Source of the DNA: Planctomycetota bacterium
GTDB lineage: Bacteria; Planctomycetota; Brocadiia; JAJRTI01
Assembly (NCBI GenBank): GCA_024278415.1
Contig: JAJRTI010000316.1
Coordinates: forward strand, 1 to 5,468
DNA length: 5,468 bases
Direction of reading: 5' to 3'
Shown here: positions 1 through 5,468 of the stretch, one piece after another
How the letters are laid out: each line of letters starts with the position of its first letter
Numbering within the stretch: the first letter of the stretch is position 1
The notes under the pieces: model-generated
Databases searched by the model: none
What the model was told of the DNA's origin: nothing
The model's input: the letters and a program-made list of their open reading frames with translations, nothing else
Translations under genes and position numbers: made by a program

Positions 1-719
1 CAGGCCCGTTCTCGCTGGAGAACCCCGACGAACTCCTTGCGCATGTCTCGCGCGGACAATGCTTCCAGCAGAATGTCTCTCGACTGGGCGGGTGGCGCGG
101 CGTTGGCCAGGGCATCCTTCGCCGCTGATTCAGTGATGGCAAAAAGAGCGTATGAAACCAGCAACTGGATAAGGGGGCCGTCCTGTGCCACGTGCTCGCT
201 CAGTCTGAGACCCGCCCAGACAAGCCGGTAGGCCTCCTCGGTCTCGCCGTCCTCGGCCGCGAGTGCTGTCGCACGCGTCAACAGCCGACACATCACTCGC
301 ACGTCCGACAGCACGTCGAGTTGCTGGTTCGTGGCCTTTTGCCAGTTGGTCGGGTCGAGTGGAAAGCGGCAGTAGGGCAACTCGGCTGCCTTCAGTATCA
401 GCGCGAGCGCCTCTGCATCTTCCTTGAGGGCATGTCGGAGGGTTTCCTTCTGCTCCTCTGGCGAGCCGTACAGATCGGGATACCGTATCAACTTGCGGGC
501 CTGTTCGTAGAGCAGCGCGGCATTCTCTTCGGGGGCGATTTGTCGCGGTGCTGGCGCGGTTCTCATCGACGATCGCACGCGCATGCCGAAGTATACGTTT
601 GCGCCAACCACGACCAGAACTGCGAGCGCGATGAGAACCCCGAAGATGATCAGCGCCCACCGCAGCCACGTCATGGGCCCAGCCGTCGCGCCTCGTTCCT
701 GCTCGTCATGTCGTGGCAT
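1..719 (-). CDS. Membrane-anchored helical protein of unknown function, 3' end beyond window
   Basis: An open minus-strand frame starts with ATG at 719-717 and runs 239 codons to the left edge without a stop, so the C-terminus is missing. It begins MPRHDEQERG. Residues about 18-40 (WLRWALIIFGVLIALAVLVV) form one hydrophobic segment, consistent with a membrane anchor; the large remainder is then probably periplasmic. From residue 64 it is an Ala/Leu/Glu-rich helical region (ENAALLYEQARKL at 65-77; RLLTRATALAAEDG at 145-158; GPLIQLLVSYALF at 181-193). This style, a single anchor followed by 'NAALLY..A' and 'RLL...A..A..G' helices, resembles unnamed proteins common in planctomycete-like genomes, from memory and not from a search. 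The start is favoured by a GGAGG six bases upstream. An in-frame ATG at 743-741 (MKRERRQS) is possible but lacks a good ribosome site. It lies 86 bases after the large hydrolase-like gene. Function is not recognised. Confidence 0.8.
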   Translation of the reverse strand, partial: MPRHDEQERGATAGPMTWLRWALIIFGVLIALAVLVVVGANVYFGMRVRSSMRTAPAPRQIAPEENAALLYEQARKLIRYPDLYGSPEEQKETLRHALKEDAEALALILKAAELPYCRFPLDPTNWQKATNQQLDVLSDVRVMCRLLTRATALAAEDGETEEAYRLVWAGLRLSEHVAQDGPLIQLLVSYALFAITESAAKDALANAAPPAQSRDILLEALSARDMRKEFVGVLQRERA

Positions 720-805
720 GGATTGCCTCCGTTCTCGCTTCATGGGATGCGCGTCATGGGAATGGGAGGGACGCGAAGCGGGTTCATCCAACCGGCAGTG
801 TCACG
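720..805. other. Short intergenic spacer
   Basis: These 86 bases separate the TAG stop of the large gene from the next gene on the same strand. They hold the ribosome site at 726-730. A weak possible stem at the border (793-798 with 806-811, six pairs including one G-T, seven-base loop) overlaps the stop codon and has no T-run after it, so it is not a convincing terminator. No promoter is evident, which allows read-through from the large gene. Confidence 0.5.
726..730 (-). promoter_or_regulatory. Shine-Dalgarno site of the membrane protein gene
   Basis: The minus strand reads GGAGG, then six bases (CAATCC), then the ATG at 719. This decides the start at 719 over the in-frame ATG at 743, which has no purine-rich stretch at a suitable distance. 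Confidence 0.7.
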
Positions 806-3800
806 CTACCGCTGCGTCAGCCGTAGCACCTCCAGGTTTCGGCCGTGGATGATGAGAGGGAGCCGGCCCCCGCGGAGCGAGAGTGGCGCGTTGGGCATGC
901 GGTCGCCTTCGGGCTTGTCCTTGGGCCCAAGGATGGGGTGGTCGAGCGCGCGGGCGATCTGCGTGCGCGCGGGATCGAAGCCCATGCGCGCCAGGTCGAT
1001 CTGCACGTCCACCTGGCGCGGCTCCGTGGCCCAGTTGGCGACCACGAGCAACGCCTGGCGCTCGCGGCGCTTGAGGTAGACCGTGGCGAGCACGTCCTTG
1101 TCGCCAGTGCGCACCGGCGACTTGGGCGACCAGTAGGGCAAGAACTCCGAGTCCGTCCAGAAGGGATCGGTCACGTCCCACACGCGCCACATGCCCACTC
1201 CGCCCTCGGTTGGCAGCGTCCAATGCGGCAGGCAGTAGGCGAGGATTGTGCAGAGCGGGACGCGGCCGCCGAATCGTTCGCCGCGGTAGTAGTGGTGGAA
1301 GCAGTACCACGTGTAGGGCGTGCCGTACTGGATGCGCATCTCCCGCGCGCGGAAAATCTCCGGGGTGAGCCGGTCGTACTGCTTGTCCAGTTCGCGGCAC
1401 CAGTCTTCGCCTTGGGTGACCACGTCCACGTAGCCCGCGACCGCGGCCACGGGCATGCCATGCCGGAAGAGGACCGCGTCGCGGCCGTTGGATTTGTTCA
1501 CGACGTAGAGCCGCTGGTAGAGGCGCCGGTTCGCGAGCACCGGCGCGGTGGGCCGCCACTCGCCGGACTGGGCGTCGCGGTATCCGCAGCCGTGGTAGCG
1601 GTTGCGGCAGGCGGTGACGCTGGACACGTCGAGGTAGAGCCCGCCGAAGCCGAGATCGTCCACGATTCGCCTCAGGCAGTCCACCTTGAAATCGCGCAAC
1701 GACGGGCTGACCGGGCACGAGATAAAGTAGCCGCCGCGGGGGTTGCTGCCGATGCGGCTGGGCCGGCCTTCCAATTCCGCGCGGAACGGCCGCAGCGCGG
1801 GCACTTCGGTCGTGACCAAGTTCGTGCCGGAGTAGGGCACCATCTTCGTGCCGCCGTCGAGCAGCACCTTGTCCAGGCGTTCCACGATGGGCCGCGAGTA
1901 GAAGTGCTGCGGGTAGCTTTCGTACTTGAGCCCCCACATGTGGGAAGCGATGTAGATGCGGTTGCGCTCCTTGCCGTCTTTGAGCGCGTTGATGAGCGCG
2001 CTGCGTTGGTACGTCGCGTGCCAGGTCTTGGGCCCGGGTTTCGGCTTCACCGGCGTGGCCTGCCACATGTAGCGGTACGGCAGGCGGCCTTTGATCTCGT
2101 GGGGGCCGTCGATGAGATAGATGCGCAGCACGTTCGCGCTCGCGGCCCGCTCAACCTCGATGCGCTTCTCGCCCATCAGGTGCTCCTGCGTCTCGCACAT
2201 GACCGACAGCCCGCGCTCGTCGTCGCCCACCCAGATCTCGTGGCACCACTGCTTCGGCCAGATCCAGCCGTAGCCAGAGAAGTGGCCGCCGGCGATGAGC
2301 ACATCCTCGCGCGGCCCTTTCCAGCTGAGCAGCGCCGCGAACGCGCCGCGGTCGTCGAGCGTGCAGTTCCTGCCGCGCGCGTAGAGCGAACGGAAGGGGC
2401 CGAACGGGAACTCCAGCGCGAGGCTGTCGACCTGCACCGGCGCCGCGCTGGACACGCTGAACTCCCACAGCGCGAAGCCGTCGAACTCGACCGTGAGCTT
2501 GCCGGACAGCGCCAGCGCGCCGGCCTTGCCGCGCACTTGCCATGTCGCGGCGCGGTCGGTCTGGCTCAGGAGCTTCGCGGGCTCCATCCGCCACTCGACG
2601 CGGCGTCCGCCAATCACCACGCGCAGCCGCGGGGGCGCGGCGAACAGCTCCTTGCCCAGCGCGGTGATTTGCCGCGGCAGGCCCAGGTCGCCAAGGACGT
2701 ACTCGCGTTGCGTGATGCGCACGCGTTTGCCGTCTACGTCGACCGGCGCCCACGGCGCGGGCACGCGGTCGGTGACGCCGAGCTTGTTGCCGAGCCACGC
2801 GGGCGGTTCGGGGATGGCGAACGACGCGACGGACCCGACAAGCGCCTTGCCGCCGGGCTGGGCCTTCAGGAACACCTTGGCCTGGTAACGCCCAGGCGCC
2901 AAGCCGGCGATAGGTATCGCCACGTCGCCGGCGAGGTGGCCGCCCGGCCACGCAGCGGTCGCGGTCCGGCCGGTGGGCGAACCGCCGGTGAAGAGCGCGG
3001 CTTCCGCCACGATGGTCTTTGGCAAGCCGGCCACGCGGCTTGCGTCTGCGTTGAGGTAAAGCGTGCCTTTCGAGAACACGGGGATCGCGGTGACGCGCAG
3101 CGCGGCGATCGCGGTGAAGGGGATCTTCTGCGACAGGAGCACCCGGCCCGTCGCGAGGTCGGTCGCGGTGATGTGGTAGATGAGCGGTGTGGTCTCGTTG
3201 ACCTTGAGCGTGTCCGCGAGTTCGAACGGGACGTTCGTCCCGGCGGGGACGTCGATGCTCTTGAAGGACAGCGTCTTGTCCGAGTCCGCGAGCGCGGCCC
3301 GCGCGGAGACGCGCACGCCTTGGCCTGAGCACGCGCCCTTGATCGACAAGTCGCCGTTGCCCAAGTCGCCCAGCTCACGCACTTGCACGGCCGGCGCGGC
3401 GCTCTGGAACTGGGCCGCGGCGAAGGCCTTCACTTCCCGGAACCCGGTGCGGATCGGCGACCAACTGGTCCAGTCGACGCGAGAGCGCCTCTTGCCTTTG
3501 GGCACGCCGTAGTCGCGCGTGAAGTTGACGCGCCACGTCTGGCCCTCGACCGGCGGGGCGACGCCGAGGTCGGCGAACGGGATAGCGATTTCCGCGGTCC
3601 AGAGCCTTTTTCGGAAGCTGAGGATGCCGCCGATTTCCTCAGCCACGTCGCGAATCTGCTCCTTGAACTCCCAGCGGCCGTTCCAGCCGAAGTGGCCCTT
3701 CTCGCTGAGGTCGACGACGATCTCGCCGGGCCGGCCGAGGAATTGATACCATTGCCCGTCGGGCGGTACGAGCCAAATCTCGATGCCTTGGGACTGTTGC

Positions 3801-4687
3801 GTGCCGAGCGCGTCGCGCGCGCCCTTCTCAGGGACGAGGCGGCCTTCGTGGGGACAGCGGAACGCGACGTAGAGCTTCTTGGCGTCGAATCCCATGAAGA
3901 CCGTGGCCTGCCGCGGGCTCCACTGCCGCGAGTCGAGCAGGGTGAAGCCGGTCACCGCGGCCGCGCGGCCCCACTCCTTTTCGCCGATGACGCCATCGAG
4001 CACCGGAGGCTTGCCGATGTGGGGAATGGTCAGCGTGGGGCGCATGTCGTTCCGATCGGCGGGAGCCGGCTCGGCCGCGCTGGCGGCGAGCGCGGCGAGG
4101 GGGACGACCGAGCATTGGTCGAGCGAAATCGTTCCCGACACGCGGATGTAGAACGACGTGAGGTCCGTCTTCTCAGTCTTGCCGTTCTTGGTGTAGGTGT
4201 CCTTGAGTTCGAAGTCCCAACTGACCCGGCGCCATTCGTTGCTCTTGATCGTGAAGTGGGGGCTGCTCATGCTCGCGAGCATCTTTTGCTTGACTGGCAA
4301 GGCGCGCCAGTTCTTGCGGATCGCGCCGACGCCGAATCGGACCTTGCCGTCGCCCTTGACCCATGCGGTGATGCGGCATTTGCCCTGGGGGAAGGACTTG
4401 AGCCTGCCCCACAGCCCGCGGGACCGGCTGGGCGCAAACGTGACGAACGCCACGCCGTGCTTCGACTCCTTTGGGTTGGTGACGAACTTCAGCCGGTCGC
4501 GTTCCTCCTTCGCGAAGCCCCATCCGTCCGGCGCGGCGCCTTCGCGGTTGGCGCGCTCGAAGCTGCCGTTGTAGAGCAACTGGACGCCGCGGGCATCGAG
4601 TTCGTCGTAGTCAGGCGCGGCCGCGAGGCAGTGGGCCGCGCACGCGAAGGCCGCGGCGGCAAGGGCGGATCTTAGCAACGCCTGCAT
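806..4687 (-). CDS. Secreted multi-domain glycoside-hydrolase-like protein with CBM-like modules (GH123/DUF6067-like)
   Basis: Intact 1293-residue protein, ATG at 4687, TAG at 808-806. Residues 1-24 look like a Sec signal peptide (MQALLRSALAAAAFACAAHC, cleavage probably after LAAA), so it should act outside the cytoplasm. Residues about 35-198 resemble a CBM4/9-type jelly roll (LLYNGSFERANREG...PDGW at 37-56). Residues about 215-425 resemble a CBM9/DOMON-like module (PPVLDGVIGEKEWGRA; KKLYVAFRC; GIEIWLVPPDGQWYQF; WTAEIAIPFADLG). About 430-630 is beta-rich and Ig-like; 640-880 is a beta-sandwich of the kind that precedes GH123-like barrels. Residues about 885-1190 look like a TIM barrel: GGLYLDVSSVTACRNRYHGC at 1015-1034, with D1020 at a likely strand end, and TQGEDW at 1091-1096 (E1094, D1095). 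These acids are candidate catalytic residues by position only. About 1195-1293 is a C-terminal beta domain (QALLVVANWA). Expected role is hydrolysis or binding of a polysaccharide or glycoconjugate; the substrate is unknown. Family placement is from memory, so the catalytic call is weaker than the module calls. Confidence 0.85.
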   Translation of the reverse strand: MQALLRSALAAAAFACAAHCLAAAPDYDELDARGVQLLYNGSFERANREGAAPDGWGFAKEERDRLKFVTNPKESKHGVAFVTFAPSRSRGLWGRLKSFPQGKCRITAWVKGDGKVRFGVGAIRKNWRALPVKQKMLASMSSPHFTIKSNEWRRVSWDFELKDTYTKNGKTEKTDLTSFYIRVSGTISLDQCSVVPLAALAASAAEPAPADRNDMRPTLTIPHIGKPPVLDGVIGEKEWGRAAAVTGFTLLDSRQWSPRQATVFMGFDAKKLYVAFRCPHEGRLVPEKGARDALGTQQSQGIEIWLVPPDGQWYQFLGRPGEIVVDLSEKGHFGWNGRWEFKEQIRDVAEEIGGILSFRKRLWTAEIAIPFADLGVAPPVEGQTWRVNFTRDYGVPKGKRRSRVDWTSWSPIRTGFREVKAFAAAQFQSAAPAVQVRELGDLGNGDLSIKGACSGQGVRVSARAALADSDKTLSFKSIDVPAGTNVPFELADTLKVNETTPLIYHITATDLATGRVLLSQKIPFTAIAALRVTAIPVFSKGTLYLNADASRVAGLPKTIVAEAALFTGGSPTGRTATAAWPGGHLAGDVAIPIAGLAPGRYQAKVFLKAQPGGKALVGSVASFAIPEPPAWLGNKLGVTDRVPAPWAPVDVDGKRVRITQREYVLGDLGLPRQITALGKELFAAPPRLRVVIGGRRVEWRMEPAKLLSQTDRAATWQVRGKAGALALSGKLTVEFDGFALWEFSVSSAAPVQVDSLALEFPFGPFRSLYARGRNCTLDDRGAFAALLSWKGPREDVLIAGGHFSGYGWIWPKQWCHEIWVGDDERGLSVMCETQEHLMGEKRIEVERAASANVLRIYLIDGPHEIKGRLPYRYMWQATPVKPKPGPKTWHATYQRSALINALKDGKERNRIYIASHMWGLKYESYPQHFYSRPIVERLDKVLLDGGTKMVPYSGTNLVTTEVPALRPFRAELEGRPSRIGSNPRGGYFISCPVSPSLRDFKVDCLRRIVDDLGFGGLYLDVSSVTACRNRYHGCGYRDAQSGEWRPTAPVLANRRLYQRLYVVNKSNGRDAVLFRHGMPVAAVAGYVDVVTQGEDWCRELDKQYDRLTPEIFRAREMRIQYGTPYTWYCFHHYYRGERFGGRVPLCTILAYCLPHWTLPTEGGVGMWRVWDVTDPFWTDSEFLPYWSPKSPVRTGDKDVLATVYLKRRERQALLVVANWATEPRQVDVQIDLARMGFDPARTQIARALDHPILGPKDKPEGDRMPNAPLSLRGGRLPLIIHGRNLEVLRLTQR

Positions 4688-4696
4688 GATTCGGTA

Positions 4697-4702
4697 CTCC
4701 TT
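4697..4702 (-). promoter_or_regulatory. Shine-Dalgarno site of the large hydrolase-like gene
   Basis: The minus strand reads AAGGAG, then nine bases, then the ATG at 4687. The start is also supported by the signal peptide that begins exactly there. Confidence 0.75.
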
Positions 4703-4776
4703 GAAGCTATAAGCAACGGGGCGTGATCTTGTGCCCCTCGTCTGGTGCTGGACATCGGCTACGTCGCCGTCAGGGC

Positions 4777-4848
4777 GTTCGTAGTAGGGCGATTCATCGC
4801 CCGTCGGTCGCCCTGGAGGAACGGGCGATGAATCGCCCTACTACGAAC
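4777..4848. repeat. 28-bp perfect inverted repeat with nested palindromic cores
   Basis: The left arm at 4777-4804 is exactly complementary to the right arm at 4821-4848, with a 16-base loop at 4805-4820. Each arm contains its own short palindrome: GGGCGATTCATCGCCC at 4787-4802 and GGGCGATGAATCGCCC at 4823-4838, each with 7-bp stems and a two-base centre. The sequence can therefore fold as one long hairpin or as two small ones. The loop carries a further partial copy of the core (TCGCCCT at 4808-4814). There is no T-run on either side. It looks like a REP- or MITE-like repeat, or a bidirectional transcription barrier, rather than a standard terminator. Copy number in the genome cannot be seen here. 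Confidence 0.9.
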
Positions 4849-4883
4849 TACGTCACCTCGCGCCGAACCCATCGACAACATGT

Positions 4884-4907
4884 GTCGCTCGGTTCGCGCA
4901 GAGCGAC
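4884..4907. repeat. 7-bp inverted repeat with 10-base loop
   Basis: GTCGCTC at 4884-4890 is complementary to GAGCGAC at 4901-4907. It is short enough to be chance in GC-rich DNA, but it sits directly beside stronger hairpins. The left arm is part of a 9-base word, GTGTCGCTC (4882-4890), that occurs again at 4990-4998. Confidence 0.45.
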
Positions 4908-4923
4908 TGCCCCGCGCCCGGCC

Positions 4924-4945
4924 GCGCGGACCTGGAGGTCCGCGC
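4924..4945. repeat. Perfect 10-bp hairpin of the GGACnTGGAnGTCC type
   Basis: GCGCGGACCT at 4924-4933 is exactly complementary to AGGTCCGCGC at 4936-4945, around a two-base GG centre. It shares the pattern CGGAC-n-TGGA-n-GTCCG with the hairpin at 4951-4978, so the two are probably copies of one repeat family. No T-run follows on either strand. Confidence 0.75.
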
Positions 4946-4950
4946 TCTCG

Positions 4951-4978
4951 TGGTTACGGACGTGGACGTCCGTGACCA
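4951..4978. repeat. 13-bp near-perfect hairpin of the GGACnTGGAnGTCC type
   Basis: 4951-4963 pairs with 4966-4978 around a GG centre, with a single T/G mismatch (4955 with 4974). The core CGGACGTGGACGTCCG is the same design as the neighbouring hairpin, with the variable base changed on both sides so that pairing is kept. It lies 18 bases after the stop codon of the beta-helix gene, so it could protect the 3' end of that transcript or stop it, although there is no U-tract. Confidence 0.75.
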
Positions 4979-4996
4979 GTGGCGATGGCGTGTCGC

Positions 4997-5468
4997 TCAA
5001 TACTCATTGAAGTAATGCGGCGTGATTTCGCTCTTCACCGGCCAGCTCGCGCGGAACTCGTCGTTGTACAGCCCAATCTCATCGAAGGGGATGGGGCGGA
5101 AGCCGCTGCGCGTGTAGATGGGCGAGTCGCTTCTTAGGCCTAGTTGCCGCTTCGCGTAGTCGGTGAAACCCGGGTCGCCGCGGAAGGTCAGATTGTCGGT
5201 CCGTTCGTTGGCCCCGCGGTCCCCTCTGGTGAACTGGCCGCAGTTGACCGCTACGTTGCGCCAGATGAAGTTGCGGTCCGCGTTCTCCCCCATGTGCTCC
5301 AGCTCCGGGTAGCGCGTGGAGAAGGGAGGCTTGGTGATGTCCACGCCGTTGCGCGTGATCCTCGGCCCCGCGGCCGCCACGCGCGCCTTCCAGAGCTTCT
5401 CGCCCCAGGGAGAGAAGCTGATCGCGTACTTGCACTCGACAAACAGGTTGTTGTCCGCGATGTTGTCC
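4997..5468 (-). CDS. C-terminal part of a probable right-handed beta-helix protein, 5' end beyond window
   Basis: The frame is open from the right edge (first full codon at 5467) to TGA at 4999-4997, giving 156 visible residues. The visible part starts DNIADNNLFVEC, the Asn-rich turn pattern of right-handed parallel beta-helix proteins (pectate-lyase-like and polysaccharide-binding folds), with another such rung at NFIWRNVAVNC (visible residues 66-76) and NLTFRGDPGF (92-101). The tail GFRPIPFDEIGLYNDEFR (122-139) resembles the conserved end of large uncharacterised beta-helix proteins of planctomycete-like bacteria, recognised from memory. PPFSTRYPEL (47-56) is also typical of that tail. The GTG at 5380 is internal, not the start, because coding sense continues upstream (SFSPWGEKLWKAR). 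The protein is probably secreted, but its signal peptide and any catalytic residues are outside the window. A substrate cannot be named. Confidence 0.85.
   Translation of the reverse strand, partial: DNIADNNLFVECKYAISFSPWGEKLWKARVAAAGPRITRNGVDITKPPFSTRYPELEHMGENADRNFIWRNVAVNCGQFTRGDRGANERTDNLTFRGDPGFTDYAKRQLGLRSDSPIYTRSGFRPIPFDEIGLYNDEFRASWPVKSEITPHYFNEY

Larger units (their letters stand above)
4688..4996. other. 309-base intergenic region filled with inverted repeats
   Basis: This gap separates the beta-helix gene stop from the hydrolase-like gene start. From the hydrolase side it holds the ribosome site (4697-4702), about 75 bases that would be the natural place for its promoter, then the large palindrome (4777-4848), a 7-bp inverted repeat (4884-4907) and two look-alike hairpins (4924-4945 and 4951-4978). 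No credible small gene is seen: open frames crossing it have the composition of the repeats. No clear sigma70 -35/-10 pair could be assigned. Confidence 0.7.

Noticed and set aside
793..811. A possible stem-loop at the end of the hydrolase-like gene, considered as a terminator.
   Set aside because: Six pairs including a G-T, overlapping the stop codon, with no T-run downstream on the minus strand.
801..2066. A 421-codon minus-strand frame inside the hydrolase-like gene.
   Set aside because: It is a +1/-1 shadow with an Arg/Ala/Pro-rich product; the other minus frame carries the barrel sequence without interruption.
845..3328. An 827-codon open frame on the plus strand, antisense to the hydrolase-like gene.
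   Set aside because: Its product is rich in Arg, Ala, Val, His and Asp with no recognisable domain, as expected opposite a GC-rich gene. The minus-strand frame has a signal peptide, ribosome site and clear modules.
3383..4675. A 430-codon plus-strand open frame.
   Set aside because: Same antisense shadow effect as the 827-codon frame; the composition is low in variety and no motif is recognisable.
4703..4740. A minus-strand TTATAG considered as a -10 box for the hydrolase-like gene.
   Set aside because: No acceptable -35 lies 16-18 bases upstream, and the resulting leader would be so short that it would cut into the ribosome site.
4759..4857. Near-identical 10-base words (CTACGTCGCC at 4759-4768, CTACGTCACC at 4848-4857) around the large palindrome, considered as a target-site duplication.
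   Set aside because: The left copy is eight bases away from the arm and the right copy overlaps it by one base, and they differ at one position; this does not fit a clean duplication.
4723..5010. A 95-codon plus-strand frame across the intergenic region.
   Set aside because: It starts at a non-ATG codon, runs through the palindrome and both hairpins, and its composition simply mirrors the repeats.
4997..5380. Treating the GTG at 5380 as the start of a complete 127-residue protein.
   Set aside because: The frame stays open to the window edge and the upstream residues look like beta-helix rungs, so this is an internal codon of a longer gene.

Overview
The window is GC-rich bacterial chromosome with three genes, all on the minus strand and read from the high-coordinate end to the low. 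Two are cut by the window edges. The content points to a PVC-type or similar environmental bacterium with large secreted carbohydrate-active proteins, such as Planctomycetota, Lentisphaerota, Verrucomicrobiota or Hydrogenedentota. This is an inference from protein style (large multi-domain secreted glycoside-hydrolase-like protein, right-handed beta-helix protein, single-pass Ala/Leu-rich helical protein) and from base composition. No phylogenetic marker is present.

Layout in transcription order: (1) 5468-4997 is the C-terminal 156 residues of a probable secreted right-handed parallel beta-helix protein. (2) 4996-4688 is a 309-base non-coding gap packed with inverted repeats: a 28-bp perfect palindrome whose arms are themselves short palindromes, a 7-bp inverted repeat, and two adjacent look-alike hairpins sharing the pattern GGACnTGGAnGTCC. 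(3) 4687-806 is one intact 1293-residue exported protein with an N-terminal CBM4/9-like jelly roll, a CBM9/DOMON-like module, beta-sandwich modules, a TIM-barrel-like region resembling uncharacterised GH123-type or DUF6067-type hydrolases, and a C-terminal beta domain. (4) 805-720 is a short spacer. (5) 719-1 is the first 239 residues of a membrane-anchored helical protein of unknown function that runs off the left edge.

The beta-helix and glycoside-hydrolase-like proteins fit a polysaccharide-processing role outside the cytoplasm. The 309-base repeat-filled gap suggests the large gene has its own promoter or is at least separated from the beta-helix gene. The 86-base gap between the large gene and the membrane protein gene would allow co-transcription, but nothing links the two functionally. 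I see no tRNA, rRNA, CRISPR array, insertion sequence, phage gene or defence system. The most unusual non-genic signal is the cluster of hairpin repeats at 4777-4978.
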